NCBI GenBank assembly: GCA_951812805.1 | Contig: CATOSZ010000001.1 | Span: 1,488,001-1,552,000, forward strand | Length of the DNA stretch: 64,000 nucleotides | DNA from: an uncultured Alphaproteobacteria bacterium | Lineage (GTDB): Bacteria > Pseudomonadota > Alphaproteobacteria > GCA-2731375 | Direction of reading: 5' to 3' | Part shown: positions 35,757-44,840 of the stretch, in pieces | Numbering within the stretch: position 1 is the stretch's first letter | Layout: every line of letters begins with the position of its first letter | Notes under the pieces: model-generated | What the model was told of the DNA's origin: nothing | The model's database searches: none | The model's input: the letters and a program-made list of their open reading frames with translations, nothing else | Program-made: the position numbers and the translations under genes

Positions 35757-36980
35757 TTATTCGGCAGCGCTGGCCGCCCGTTCAGCCTGCTCGGCATAGG
35801 GGTTTTCCGGCATGGCGATCTCGTCCAGGCGCGGCATGACTTCTTCCGCGAACAGGCGCAAATTCTCGCAGGTATCCTTGAATCCGAGCGTCCCACCCTG
35901 GCCCATGATGATCAGCTGGCCAAGACCGCCGACCTCTGCGTTGAACTGGGCAATCTGATCGAACACCTGGTCCGGGGTGCCGGCGAATACGGTGCGGGCA
36001 TCCATGAACTCCTGCACGCTCGCCTTGGTCGGATCGATGGTCCGCCCGTCGACGGTCTTGACCCGGGCGACGGAGACGCTCGGCCCCTGCTGCATCGCCG
36101 CCACGTTGGCTGGAATGGCGTTGTAGCCGGGCGGATTGCGGAACGGCTCGGCGACGATCGGCGAGGTCCGGACATAGCCGGCGACCTCGTCGGCCCGCCG
36201 GCGGCCCTCCGCCTCCGTATCGCCGACACCGACCAGTACGCAATAGGCCATGCGGTCCGGCGTCGCCACGCGGCCGAGCTCCGCGGCGCGCTTACGGTAG
36301 GCGTCGAACATGGCACCTGCGATCCCGCCGGACAGCAGGGCGGCCGCGACATGGCCGCGTTCCGCCACCGCGCGTCCGGTTCCCGGGCTGAGGCCGGTGA
36401 TCCAAACCGGCGGATGCGGCTTCTGCCAGGGCTGGGGCCAGATATTGACTTTGCGATAGTGGAAATGCTCGCCTTCCCAGTTGAACGGCCCGTCATGGGT
36501 CGACATGGCCTTCAGGATCAGGTCGTGCGCCTCCCAGAAGCGATCCATGATTCGTCCGGGATTGGAATTCGCCGGCGCGATCTCGTAAGGCGCGCCCTTG
36601 ACCAGGCCCATCTCCAAGCGGCCCCGGCTGATGACGTCGATCATCGCCATCTCTTCCGCGACCCGAACCGGGTCCGAGCGGTTGGCGATCGGCATGCCGA
36701 GGGAGAGCAGGCGCGCATTTTTGGTGATGCGGGCCAAAATCGACAACGAGACCGTCACGGCGGCGTTCAGGCAGGTCGCCGTGCTGTGGTGCTCGTTCAC
36801 CATGATGTTCATGCCGAGCTCGTCGCAGAGCTGGAATTCGTCGTAGTGGCGATGGAAGATATCCGAAGCGACTTCCGGATCGCACTCGGCGTTCGGCAGA
36901 TTGACGCGAAACGTGCCGCGTCGGTGCCCTTCGTCCCAGGCGGGTGGATAGGCCAGTTCGGAAAAGTGCCAGACCTGCAT
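35757..36980 (-). CDS. LLM-class flavin-dependent oxidoreductase (luciferase-like)
   Basis: A 407-residue bacterial-luciferase-like monooxygenase. The N-terminal strand MQVWHFSELAYPP leads into NIMVNEHHSTATCLNAAV, the conserved EHH region, and RLLSLGMPIANRSDPVRVAEE, a classic LLM signature; RGRLEMGLVKG and VFAGTPDQVFDQIA follow. These enzymes use reduced FMN and oxygen. The ATG at 36980 starts the family-typical sequence. The next gene upstream is an alpha/beta hydrolase 28 bp away, so a monooxygenase-hydrolase pair is likely. The substrate is unknown. Confidence 0.92.
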   Translation of the reverse strand: MQVWHFSELAYPPAWDEGHRRGTFRVNLPNAECDPEVASDIFHRHYDEFQLCDELGMNIMVNEHHSTATCLNAAVTVSLSILARITKNARLLSLGMPIANRSDPVRVAEEMAMIDVISRGRLEMGLVKGAPYEIAPANSNPGRIMDRFWEAHDLILKAMSTHDGPFNWEGEHFHYRKVNIWPQPWQKPHPPVWITGLSPGTGRAVAERGHVAAALLSGGIAGAMFDAYRKRAAELGRVATPDRMAYCVLVGVGDTEAEGRRRADEVAGYVRTSPIVAEPFRNPPGYNAIPANVAAMQQGPSVSVARVKTVDGRTIDPTKASVQEFMDARTVFAGTPDQVFDQIAQFNAEVGGLGQLIIMGQGGTLGFKDTCENLRLFAEEVMPRLDEIAMPENPYAEQAERAASAAE

Positions 36981-37008
36981 GCTCGCGTCTCCTTCCTCGT
37001 CCGCCCGT

Positions 37009-37785
37009 TTACGCCGCGCCGGCGAAGGCCAGCACCGCGGCCGCCGTCTCCGCCGGCCGCTCGACATGGGGGTAATGTCCCGCCTCGGGGATCGTCTCGA
37101 AGCGGGCATCCGGCATCGCCGCCGCGAATTTCCGGCCGTAATCAGGGGTGACGAAGCCGTCGCCCTCGCCCCACAGCAGCAGGCTCGGCACCGTCGCCCG
37201 GTGCAACCAGCGCGCCAGGCGCGCGCTGTGCATGTAAGGCTTCCAGCCGTAATAGGCGAAGGCTTCCTTGCCCCGCGCGATGCCCGTCAATTCCGCCTCG
37301 TCCAGCTGTGTGAGGTCCCGGTTGCGAAAGGCCGGATCGTGGAACAGCAATTCCTCCACCGTGTCGCTTTCCAGGGCATGGATATCGGTGATGTCGCGGG
37401 TCAGGTGATCCGAGAACTTGGCGCCGAGCGTGCCGATCAGCACGGCGCTCGAAAATCGTGCCGGCGCGCGGATCAGCATCTCCGCCGCGAGCCAGCCGCC
37501 GAGGCAGGCGCCGACCAGCACCGCGTCCTCCAAACCCGCGGCATCCGCATAGTCCAGGTAGAAATAGGCGAGATCGTCGACGCCGCGAAACTCACGTGGC
37601 CAATCGGAAGCGCCGAAACCGGGATGGGTCGGCGCCAACACCCGGGCCGATTGCGCCAAGGCATCGAGAAACGGCGCGTCGCGGTCCGGCCCGAGGCCGC
37701 CGTGCAGATAGAGCACATCGCGTCCAGCGCCACCTGAACGCAGATCGACACGAATCCCGGAAATCTCGACCGAACCGGCTTCCAT
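37009..37785 (-). CDS. Alpha/beta hydrolase with cysteine at the nucleophile position
   Basis: A 258-residue alpha/beta-hydrolase-fold protein. The oxyanion segment LYLHGGLGPD is followed by a nucleophile elbow GACLGGW with Cys94 instead of the usual serine. Asp209 (WGEGDGFV) and His237 (EAGHYPHVE) complete a Cys-Asp-His triad. Dienelactone hydrolase also uses cysteine, but the overall sequence is not of that family as far as I can judge. It sits 28 bp upstream of the LLM oxidoreductase on the same strand, suggesting sequential action on one substrate. The ATG at 37785 is chosen over an upstream extension that reads non-coding sequence. Confidence 0.88.
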   Translation of the reverse strand: MEAGSVEISGIRVDLRSGGAGRDVLYLHGGLGPDRDAPFLDALAQSARVLAPTHPGFGASDWPREFRGVDDLAYFYLDYADAAGLEDAVLVGACLGGWLAAEMLIRAPARFSSAVLIGTLGAKFSDHLTRDITDIHALESDTVEELLFHDPAFRNRDLTQLDEAELTGIARGKEAFAYYGWKPYMHSARLARWLHRATVPSLLLWGEGDGFVTPDYGRKFAAAMPDARFETIPEAGHYPHVERPAETAAAVLAFAGAA

Positions 37786-37910
37786 ACGCGCTGCCTCCCC
37801 CCGACGACCTCTCGACCGCCGTCGACTATATGTCCCCCACCGCACCGATTCCAGCCGGCCTGTGCTATAGGCGCGGGCAAAACGATCATCATCGCGGATC
37901 TCATCGAACC

Positions 37911-38693
37911 ATGGCCGGAACCGATTCCTCCCGCACACCCATCCTCGGCGGCCCCGTCGTCGTCCTGGTACGCCCGCAACTGGGCGAGAACATCGGCGCC
38001 GCCGCCCGGGCGATGCTGAACTTCGGCCTGACCGAGATGCGCCTCGTCGCGCCGCGCGACGGCTGGCCGAGCGAACGGGCCCGCGCCACCGCCAGCCGCG
38101 CCGACCTGGTGCTGGACGGGGCGACGGTCCACGACACCACCCTCGAGGCGATCGGCGACCTGGAGCTGGTCCTGGCGACCACGGCGCGCGAACGCGACAT
38201 GTCGAAACCGGTGTTGCGCCCGCGCGAGGCGGCCGCTCGCTTGCGCGAGGCCCAGGCGGCGGGGCGGCGCGCCGGCATCCTGTTCGGCGGCGAACGCGCC
38301 GGCCTCGGCAACGACGACGTCGCCCGCACCGCGGCCATCGTCGAGGTGGCCACCAACCCGGCCTTTTCCTCCCTCAACCTCGCCCAGGCGGTGCTGCTGA
38401 TCGGCCACGACTGGTTCCAGGCCGACGCCGAAGCCCCCGCGGAGAGTCAGGTCCGGCCCGCGACCGCCGCCGAGTTGGAGAACTTCTATCTGCGCCTGGA
38501 AGCCGGTCTCGACGCCGGCGGCTTCCTGAAACCGCCGGAGAAGCGCCCCTCCATGGTGCGTAACATCCGCAACATCTTCTCCCGTGCCGATTTGAGCGAT
38601 CAGGAGGTGCGCACGCTGCACGGCATCGTCAGCGCGCTCGGTCGCGTGGATCCGACGGCGGCGGCCGGGCCGGGAGACGGCGACGAGGTTTGA
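37911..38693 (+). CDS. trmJ: tRNA (cytidine/uridine-32-2'-O)-methyltransferase TrmJ
   Basis: A 260-residue SpoU/TrmH-type knotted methyltransferase. The [20 protein letters not shown] motif near residue 22 is diagnostic, followed by [16 protein letters not shown] and [17 protein letters not shown], the knot region that binds S-adenosylmethionine. A C-terminal helical extension is present. It methylates ribose 32 in tRNA anticodon loops. It is transcribed toward rpsD, which begins 122 bp downstream. Confidence 0.92.
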   Translation: MAGTDSSRTPILGGPVVVLVRPQLGENIGAAARAMLNFGLTEMRLVAPRDGWPSERARATASRADLVLDGATVHDTTLEAIGDLELVLATTARERDMSKPVLRPREAAARLREAQAAGRRAGILFGGERAGLGNDDVARTAAIVEVATNPAFSSLNLAQAVLLIGHDWFQADAEAPAESQVRPATAAELENFYLRLEAGLDAGGFLKPPEKRPSMVRNIRNIFSRADLSDQEVRTLHGIVSALGRVDPTAAAGPGDGDEV

Positions 38694-38815
38694 CTTGCCA
38701 ACCGCCGCCCTGTATGAGGGCGCGTTCCGGGGGGACCTCGCGTCCGCCGCGGACAGCCATTGCCAACTCACAAAGCGTTTCCGGAGTCCGGAGCGCGCCT
38801 TCGAGCGAGACGAAG

Positions 38816-39430
38816 ATGACGAAACGCGTAAGGTCGAAATACAAGCTGAACCGGCGCCTGGGCGAGAATCTCTGGGGCCGCCCGAAGAGCCCGGTGAACC
38901 GGCGCGAGTACGGGCCGGGCCAGCATGGCCAGCGGCGGCGCAAGCCCTCGGACTTCGGCGTGCAACTCTCGGCCAAGCAGAAGCTGAAGGGCTATTACGG
39001 CAACATCACCGAGAAGCAGTTCCGCCGGGTCTACGCCGAGGCGGTGAAACGCCGGGGCGATACCTCGGAGAACCTGATCGGCCTGCTGGAGCGCCGCCTG
39101 GACGCCATCGTCTATCGCATGAAGTTCGTGCCGACGGTGTTCGCCGCCCGCCAGTTCGTCAGTCACGGCCATGTTTCGGTGAACGGCCGCCGCGTCACCA
39201 TCCCGAGTTACCGGGTCGCCGAGGGCGACGTCGTCGAAGTGCGTGAAAAGTCGCGCCAGATGGTCATGGTCCTGGAGGCGATCGACAGTGCCGAGCGCGA
39301 CCTGCCGGATTACGTCGAGGTGGACTACCGCAACATGCGCGGCACCTTCACGCGCGTGCCGAAATTCGCCGATGTGCCCTATCCAGTGCGCATGGAGCCG
39401 AACCTGGTGATCGAGTTCTACTCGCGCTGA
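38816..39430 (+). CDS. rpsD: 30S ribosomal protein S4
   Basis: A 204-residue S4 protein. [20 protein letters not shown] opens it; [19 protein letters not shown] is conserved, and the S4 RNA-binding domain reads [20 protein letters not shown] then [15 protein letters not shown]4 nucleates 16S rRNA assembly. The ATG at 38816 is preceded by GAGACGAAG. A strong intrinsic terminator follows at 39484. Confidence 0.97.
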   Translation: MTKRVRSKYKLNRRLGENLWGRPKSPVNRREYGPGQHGQRRRKPSDFGVQLSAKQKLKGYYGNITEKQFRRVYAEAVKRRGDTSENLIGLLERRLDAIVYRMKFVPTVFAARQFVSHGHVSVNGRRVTIPSYRVAEGDVVEVREKSRQMVMVLEAIDSAERDLPDYVEVDYRNMRGTFTRVPKFADVPYPVRMEPNLVIEFYSR

Positions 39431-39483
39431 TCCGACGAGGCGATTTCGCCGTTGCCTCGCGGCGAGGGCGATGAGACATTCGG

Positions 39484-39514
39484 GCCGCCCGATGGGAACA
39501 TCGGGCGGCTTTTT
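39484..39514 (+). terminator. Rho-independent terminator after rpsD
   Basis: Arms GCCGCCCGAT (39484-39493) and ATCGGGCGGC (39500-39509) are perfectly complementary, with a six-base loop and a run of five T directly after the stem. It lies 53 bases past the rpsD stop. Confidence 0.9.
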
Positions 39515-39543
39515 CATTGTGTAGTCCGTCACGGGAGACAAAC

Positions 39544-40149
39544 ATGCGCACGATCCCTCGCCTCATCCTCGCAGCGCTGGTCCTGACCCTCAGCGCCACC
39601 CTGGCCCGGGCCGAGGGTCTTTGGATGCAACCCGACGGCAAGACCGACTGCGCGATCTGGAACGAGGATCCGAGAACCGACGAGACCGTGAGTTGGAACG
39701 GCGCCTGCAATGCCGGGAAGGCCGAAGGCGACGGCTTGCTGATCTGGACCTATATGCGGGACGGCGCCTGGAAGCAGGCCCGCTTCACCGGGTCCCTGAA
39801 GGCCGGCAAGGCACACGGCAAAGGACATTACCTCGGTGACGACGGCGGTACCTTCGAGGGCGAATTCGTCGACGGGGCGCCATCCGGCAAGGGCGTCCTC
39901 AAAACCGCGAGCGGCGGCCGCTACGAGGGTAATTACGTCGCCGGGAAGAAAAATGGCCAGGGCGTCTATGTCCTGCGCAACGGGGTGAAGTACGAAGGGG
40001 CCTTCACCGACGATTGGCCGCACGGCCAGGGCACCCTGACCCTGCCGTCGGGCGAGACGGCCACGGGAAACTGGAAAATGGGCTGCCTCGATGATGGCGA
40101 TCAGACGAGCCGCTTCGGCCGAAGCGCCGATGACTGCGCCAAGAAATAG
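39544..40149 (+). CDS. Secreted MORN-repeat protein
   Basis: A 201-residue protein with a signal peptide (RLILAALVLTLSATLARA, cleavage near residue 23) and MORN-type repeats from about residue 75 onward: YLGDDGGTFEGEFVDGAPSG, GGRYEGNYVAGKKNGQG, NGVKYEGAFTDDWPHGQG. MORN repeats form an elongated beta-meander used for binding membranes or proteins; in bacteria the role is usually unknown. The ATG at 39544 follows GGGAGACAAAC. It stands alone after the rpsD terminator. Confidence 0.85.
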   Translation: MRTIPRLILAALVLTLSATLARAEGLWMQPDGKTDCAIWNEDPRTDETVSWNGACNAGKAEGDGLLIWTYMRDGAWKQARFTGSLKAGKAHGKGHYLGDDGGTFEGEFVDGAPSGKGVLKTASGGRYEGNYVAGKKNGQGVYVLRNGVKYEGAFTDDWPHGQGTLTLPSGETATGNWKMGCLDDGDQTSRFGRSADDCAKK

Positions 40150-40220
40150 GCGGACATGACCGGCGTCGGCGGGTCGGATAGGCTTGCTCTCCCCGGTCAC
40201 CATCGCGAGGAGTTATTCGC

Positions 40221-40541
40221 ATGCCGCTCTATGAAAAACGCACCTATCAGGTCGAAATCGGTCAGATGCCCCAGGTTCTGGCCCTGGAAGAAGAGATCTG
40301 GGCGGTTCTGCAGGCCGAGGACTTCGCCGGCCATCTGGTCGGCTATTTCGTCAGCGACACCGGACCGCTGCATCAACTGATCCACATCTGGCGCTTCGAG
40401 GACGATGCCGAACGGCGCGACTTCTGGCGCCGCATCTACGCGAGCGAGGCCTTCATGGCCGTCGCCAGCCGCGTCCGCCCGCTGCTGTCCTCGCAAGAAG
40501 TTCAGCTGATGACCGGCACCGCCTTCGGGCCGACACCCTGA
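40221..40541 (+). CDS. NIPSNAP family protein
   Basis: A 106-residue single-domain NIPSNAP protein of the dimeric alpha-beta-barrel fold. Typical segments are MPLYEKRTYQVEIGQMPQVL and HLVGYFVSDTGPLHQLIHIW with RFEDDAERRDFW. The start has GAGGAG nearby. Function is unknown; homologues are often near catabolic monooxygenases. A second NIPSNAP gene is at 55846. Confidence 0.9.
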   Translation: MPLYEKRTYQVEIGQMPQVLALEEEIWAVLQAEDFAGHLVGYFVSDTGPLHQLIHIWRFEDDAERRDFWRRIYASEAFMAVASRVRPLLSSQEVQLMTGTAFGPTP

Positions 40542-40554
40542 CCGGAACGACGAC

Positions 40555-41442
40555 CTACGCGGCGTCGGGCACCGCAACGCCCGCCTGACGGCAGGCCGCC
40601 GTCACCGTGTTGGCGAGCAGGCAGGCGATCGTCATCGGGCCGACACCGCCCGGCACCGGGGTAATGGCGCCCGCGACGTCTTTCGCACCCTCGAAGTCGA
40701 CGTCGCCGACCAGGCGGGTCTTGCCCTCGCCCGCGTCGATCCGGTTGATGCCGACATCGATGACCACGGCGCCGGGTTTGACCCAGTCGCCCTTGATCAT
40801 CTGCGCCCGGCCGACGGCACCGATCAGGATATCGGCCCGGCGGCATTCGCCGGGGAGATCCTGGGTGCGGGAATGCGCGATGGTCACCGTGCAATGGCGC
40901 GAGAGCAGCAGGCTCGCCATCGGTTTGCCGACGATGTTGGAACGACCGACGATCAACGCCCGCTTGCCGGAAAGGTCGCCCAGCCGGTCCTCCAGCATCA
41001 TCAGGCAGCCGAGCGGCGTGCACGGCACCATGGCGTCGAGACCGACGGCCAACCGGCCGGTGTTGAGGACATGGAAGCCGTCGACGTCCTTCGCGGGATC
41101 GATGGCGTCGATCACCGCAGCCTCGTCGACCTGGTCCGGCAGCGGCAGCTGCACCAGAATGGCATGCACCGCCGGGTCGGCGTTCAGGCGGCGGACCACG
41201 GCCAGCACCTCGTCCTGGCCGACGCCGGCGTCCATGCGGATCTCGTCCGAGACGATGCCGGCCTCGTCCGCCGCCTTGCCCTTGTTGCGGACGTAGACCT
41301 GGCTCGCCGGATCCTCGCCGACCAGAACCACGCTCAGGCCCGGTGTGAGGCCATGCGCGGCCTTCAGTGCCGCAACCTGGATGCCGACCTTGCGCCGGAC
41401 CTCGGCCGCGAATGCCTTGCCGTCGATGATGTCCGCCGTCAT
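40555..41442 (-). CDS. folD: Methylenetetrahydrofolate dehydrogenase/cyclohydrolase FolD
   Basis: A 295-residue bifunctional enzyme of one-carbon metabolism. Conserved signatures are [20 protein letters not shown] (with the catalytic lysine), [45 protein letters not shown] and the end [20 protein letters not shown] then GVGPMT. It interconverts methylene-, methenyl- and formyl-tetrahydrofolate. The ATG overlaps the stop of the interrupted DUF167 gene (ATGA), so it belongs to a yggT-DUF167-folD operon. Confidence 0.97.
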   Translation of the reverse strand: MTADIIDGKAFAAEVRRKVGIQVAALKAAHGLTPGLSVVLVGEDPASQVYVRNKGKAADEAGIVSDEIRMDAGVGQDEVLAVVRRLNADPAVHAILVQLPLPDQVDEAAVIDAIDPAKDVDGFHVLNTGRLAVGLDAMVPCTPLGCLMMLEDRLGDLSGKRALIVGRSNIVGKPMASLLLSRHCTVTIAHSRTQDLPGECRRADILIGAVGRAQMIKGDWVKPGAVVIDVGINRIDAGEGKTRLVGDVDFEGAKDVAGAITPVPGGVGPMTIACLLANTVTAACRQAGVAVPDAA

Positions 41443-42042
41443 CGCGTCCCCTTCCCTGTTCGAAGCGCCGCCAGCGCCGATTCGATTGCGGCCCATTCCT
41501 CGCCCGTCACGCCCTCGATCGCAAGCGTCTTTTCACGCCGTGTGGCGCCATGGACGAGCCGGAAGCGCGAGGCCGGCAAGCGGAAGTGGCGGGCTGGCCC
41601 GCATTTCTCACACCCTCCATGGCCTCAATCGACCTGGGCCGAGTCGATTTGGCGAGGTGCGGGCCCGACGGCGTAGCGGGGCTACGTCGAGGGACCGCGC
41701 CTTGCCGAGCGGCCGGCCCAGGTCGACCCTCCGGGCGGTGCTGTCGGCCCGACAGGGGGCGTCGCACTGCTTGTACGATGAACCACATCGAACGGCGCAG
41801 CGCTCCTGCCCTGTCGGGCCGACAGCACCGTTGAGGCCGTGGAGGGTGTGAGAAATGCGGGCCAGCAACTTGACCACCGCCCGGTTGGCTTTGCCGCCTT
41901 CCGCCGGCGCCGTCACCGTGACCGCCAGACGCCCGGTCGACGGGCCCTCGGCGACGATACCCAAGACCTCGTCGCGCCCCGCGCCCGGCCGCACCCGACA
42001 GTCGAGACGCAGACCGCCGTCGGTGCGCCGCGCCGGGCTCAC
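41439..42042 (-). pseudogene. DUF167 (UPF0235/YggU) protein, interrupted by a palindromic repeat
   Basis: The first part (GTG at 42042 to 41857) encodes 62 residues including CRVRPGAGRDEVLG and VTAPAEGGKANRAVVKLLAR, the core of the DUF167 family. The last part (about 41439-41595) gives RHFRLPASRFRLVHG and [12 protein letters not shown], the normal C-terminal half. Between them lies a 275-bp repeat whose arm introduces a TGA at 41608-41610. Without the insert the protein would be about 109 residues, a normal length. GTG overlaps the yggT stop and the final TGA overlaps the folD ATG, so the insert sits inside an operon. Confidence 0.82.
41593..41867. repeat. 275-bp palindromic MITE-like element in the DUF167 gene
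   Basis: The outer arms (41593-41628 and 41832-41867) are inverted copies of 36 bp with one mismatch, containing ATTTCTCACACCCTCCA. A second, perfect 21-bp inverted pair lies inside (41737-41757 and 41810-41830, core CTGTCGGCCCGACAG). The interior has no transposase frame. GCCCGC on both sides of the junction may be a short target duplication, but arm and target share bases so the exact ends are ambiguous. Confidence 0.82.
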
Positions 42043-42329
42043 AGCATCGCGCGGCCGATGTCGACGACGATCAGATTGCGGACGAAATAGAGCACGATGA
42101 TCAACACCACCGGAGAAATATCGATACCACCGAGGTCGGGCATGATGCGGCGTATGGGCCGCAGCACCGGCTCGACCAGACGATGCAGGGTATTGCCGAT
42201 CATGGCGACGATCTGGTTTCGGGTGTTGATCACATTGAACTGCACCAGCCAACCCATGATCACATAGATGAATACGATCCAGGTATAGAGGTTCAATACC
42301 GTGTCGATCAGAGTGAAGATTGCGTACAT
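42039..42329 (-). CDS. YggT family membrane protein
   Basis: A 96-residue membrane protein with two hydrophobic segments ([20 protein letters not shown] and [17 protein letters not shown]) and the conserved [19 protein letters not shown] motif. YggT proteins are linked to osmotic tolerance and, in some lineages, to division-plane placement; the role here is unknown. The stop overlaps the DUF167 start. The ATG at 42329 starts the family-typical [12 protein letters not shown]. Confidence 0.92.
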   Translation of the reverse strand: MYAIFTLIDTVLNLYTWIVFIYVIMGWLVQFNVINTRNQIVAMIGNTLHRLVEPVLRPIRRIMPDLGGIDISPVVLIIVLYFVRNLIVVDIGRAML

Positions 42330-42511
42330 CGGCGGCGATTCCCTGGCCCGAGGCGCCGCATCCGGCGTCGCCCAGATGTAATGCGGCGGGGAAAAGGAAG
42401 CAAGCACGGGGTTTTGCGGACCGGGCGTTTACAGTGCCGGGATCGATTGTTAAGAGTCCGGCGCGGATCGGGGGCGTGACCCGAAGGGGCCGTACGGGGG
42501 GAGACAGGGCG

Positions 42512-43444
42512 ATGAAGCTGGTCGCGGGCAACAGCAATTTCCCGCTTGCCGAGGGCATCGGCGGCTACCTCTCGATACCCTTGACGGGGGCGGAGATTCG
42601 CCGCTTCGCCGACGGCGAGGTGTTCGTCGAAATCAACGAGAACGTCCGGGGCGAGGACGTCTTCATGATGCAGTCGACTTCCTCGCCGGCGAACGACAAT
42701 CTGATGGAGTTGCTGATCTGCATCGATGCACTGCGCCGCGCCTCGGCCCGGCGGATCACCGCCGTCATTCCCTATTTCGGCTATGCCCGCCAGGACCGCA
42801 AACCGGGACCGCGCACGCCGATTTCGGCCAAGCTGGTGGCCAATCTCATCGTCACCGCCGGCGCCAACCGGGTCCTGACCCTCGACCTCCACGCCGGTCA
42901 GATCCAGGGCTTTTTCGACATCCCGACGGACAACCTGTTTTCCGTGCCCGTCTTCACCCGCGACATCACGGAACAACTTCCCGGCAACAACCTGACCGTC
43001 GTCTCGCCCGACGTCGGCGGCGTCGTGCGCGCCCGGGCGTTGGCGAGCCGAATCGGCGCCACGCTGGCGATCGTCGACAAGCGGCGCGAACGGGCCGGCG
43101 CCTCCGAGGTCATGCATGTGATCGGTGACATCGAAGGCCGGCGCTGCATCCTGTTCGACGATATCGTCGACAGCGCCGGCACGCTGTGCAACGCCGCCAA
43201 CGCCCTGGCGGAACAGGGCGCCGAATCGGTTCACGCCTACGTCACCCACGGCGTGTTGTCCGGCAAAGCGGTCAGCCGGGTGGAGGATTCGGCCCTCGTC
43301 TCCCTCACCGTGACCGATTCGATCCAGGCGACCGAGGCGATGAAGGCGAGCGAGAAACTGCGCACCGTCGAGATCGCCCCGCTGATCGGCGAGGCGATCC
43401 GCCGCATATCGGAAGAAAGTTCGGTCTCCAGCCTGTTCGATTGA
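42512..43444 (+). CDS. prs: Ribose-phosphate pyrophosphokinase
   Basis: A 310-residue PRPP synthetase. The sequence carries [32 protein letters not shown] (ATP-binding), [18 protein letters not shown] and the PRPP-binding loop [18 protein letters not shown]. The product feeds nucleotide, histidine and tryptophan synthesis. ATG at 42512 follows GGGGGGAGA. It is divergent from yggT and convergent with the next dehydrogenase gene. Confidence 0.96.
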   Translation: MKLVAGNSNFPLAEGIGGYLSIPLTGAEIRRFADGEVFVEINENVRGEDVFMMQSTSSPANDNLMELLICIDALRRASARRITAVIPYFGYARQDRKPGPRTPISAKLVANLIVTAGANRVLTLDLHAGQIQGFFDIPTDNLFSVPVFTRDITEQLPGNNLTVVSPDVGGVVRARALASRIGATLAIVDKRRERAGASEVMHVIGDIEGRRCILFDDIVDSAGTLCNAANALAEQGAESVHAYVTHGVLSGKAVSRVEDSALVSLTVTDSIQATEAMKASEKLRTVEIAPLIGEAIRRISEESSVSSLFD

Positions 43445-43469
43445 ACGGCCGGCAGACGCCGCGAACGGA

Positions 43470-44387
43470 TTACGCGCCGACACCGACCGGCAGGCGCAAC
43501 GCGACGCCGGCACGTTCTTCCTGCAGGGTGGATGCGCGCGTCCGATCGTCCTCGCCCCACCCGCGCGCCATCGCCTCCCGCAATTCCGCGTGACAGAGAT
43601 CGACAAGGCGCGTCGGCACGGCATTCCGGTCCGCCAGGGTTTCGGCCAGCGCGAAATCCTTGGCGGCGAGGTTCAAGGCGAAGCGGGCGGAGAAATCGCC
43701 GCGAAACAGGGTCGCCGGCATCCGTTCGGTGAACATCGTATTGCCGCCGGCGATGCATCCTTGCTTGAAGGCTTCGATCAACCCCGGCAGCTCGACGCCC
43801 GACTTCACGCCCAAGGTCAGGCACTCGGTCATCAGCAGGTCGACGCTCATGGCCAGCGCGTTGTGCACGATCTTGGTCACCGTGCCCGTGCCAAGGGCGC
43901 CGACCGGCACGATAGTGCGGGCGAAGGGCTCGAGCACCGGACGGGCCCGTTCCAGGTCCGCCGCCCCGCCGCCGACGAAGAGGTTGAGAGCGCCGGCGAG
44001 CGCCCCTTCCCGCCCACCATCGACGGGAGCGTCCAGCAACCGGGCACCGGCCGCCTCCAACGCGGCGCCCACCCGCGCCACCACCTCGGGTGCATTGGTG
44101 GTGTGGTCGACACAGAGCGCACCGGGCCGCAGCCCCGCCCGCACGCCTTCGGGGCCGAGGTAGACGGCTTCCATTTCCACCGGCCCCGGCACACAGGTAC
44201 AGACGACATCACACGCGGCGGCCAGCGCCCGCGCCGTTTCGGCCCATTCGGCGCCCCGCTCGACCAGCCCGGCGCCCGCCTCCGGGCGCACGTCGTGCAC
44301 TATCAGCGAAAACCCCGCCGCCAAAATGCGTTCGGCCATGGGCCCGCCCATGTTGCCGAGCCCGATGAATCCGACCTTCATGCCCAT
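43470..44387 (-). CDS. 3-hydroxyisobutyrate-dehydrogenase family NAD(P) enzyme
   Basis: A 305-residue beta-hydroxyacid dehydrogenase. The Rossmann motif is GFIGLGNMGGPMAERIL; the substrate-binding DAPVDGGREGA and the catalytic-lysine segment TVTKIVHNALAMSVDLLMTE are conserved. ATG at 44387 is spaced six bases from GGGAG; an ATG two codons later is possible. Family members reduce or oxidise 3-hydroxyisobutyrate, tartronate semialdehyde or similar short hydroxyacids. It stands alone, convergent with prs. Confidence 0.9.
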   Translation of the reverse strand: MGMKVGFIGLGNMGGPMAERILAAGFSLIVHDVRPEAGAGLVERGAEWAETARALAAACDVVCTCVPGPVEMEAVYLGPEGVRAGLRPGALCVDHTTNAPEVVARVGAALEAAGARLLDAPVDGGREGALAGALNLFVGGGAADLERARPVLEPFARTIVPVGALGTGTVTKIVHNALAMSVDLLMTECLTLGVKSGVELPGLIEAFKQGCIAGGNTMFTERMPATLFRGDFSARFALNLAAKDFALAETLADRNAVPTRLVDLCHAELREAMARGWGEDDRTRASTLQEERAGVALRLPVGVGA

Positions 44388-44459
44388 CGCCTTCTCCCTC
44401 CGCACGCCGTCGTCTGTAGCCGGGGACGACGATCCCGTCCAGACGATCCGACCTATCGA

Positions 44460-44488
44460 TTGAAACAGTTCGAGCATCGCTATATATT
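44460..44488 (+). promoter_or_regulatory. Candidate sigma-70 promoter for the small gene at 44554
   Basis: TTGAAA (44460-44465) and TATATT (44483-44488) are separated by 17 bases in an AT-rich patch of about 50 bp. The start would be about 60 bases upstream of the ATG at 44554. Confidence 0.5.
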
Positions 44489-44553
44489 TAAGATACTAAA
44501 GTTTAAAGTTCTTCGCCGACCTATCGGGCGACGGCGGCACCGCTGGAGAGATC

Positions 44554-44817
44554 ATGGACGATATGAGAGGCACCGGAGAAGCACAGCACGTCGATCAAGC
44601 GGACGACGACTGGCAGATGATCGATACCATCCCGGCCCTTCGGACAGTGATGGTTCGATCGGCGACCGGGATCGAGTGCCTTGCCTACGCTCGCGATCCA
44701 CAGATCTATTGGGTGAATTCGCCGGGCCGGGCCAAGCAGAAGCGGGTGTCGTGCCGTCGCATGGACGGCCTGAAGCGGGGGGACGTTTCCGCTGTCGCCT
44801 GGCGGGCGGCGGACTGA
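44554..44817 (+). CDS. Small protein of unknown function
   Basis: An 87-residue protein with no domain I recognise. The segment WQMIDTIPALRTVMVRSATG resembles the W-x-x-I-x-T-x-P pattern of small DUF551-like proteins, but the match is weak. It has a basic C-terminal half (GRAKQKRVSCRRMDGLKRGD) and no signal peptide. An AT-rich promoter-like sequence precedes it and GAGAG lies before the ATG, both supporting a real gene. Confidence 0.6.
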   Translation: MDDMRGTGEAQHVDQADDDWQMIDTIPALRTVMVRSATGIECLAYARDPQIYWVNSPGRAKQKRVSCRRMDGLKRGDVSAVAWRAAD

Positions 44818-44840
44818 TCGGAGCGGGTGAACCGTCCCGG

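Noticed and set aside
38694-38815. An S4-binding autoregulatory leader before rpsD
   Set aside because: The gap is short and I cannot identify a pseudoknot or repeat that supports autoregulation.
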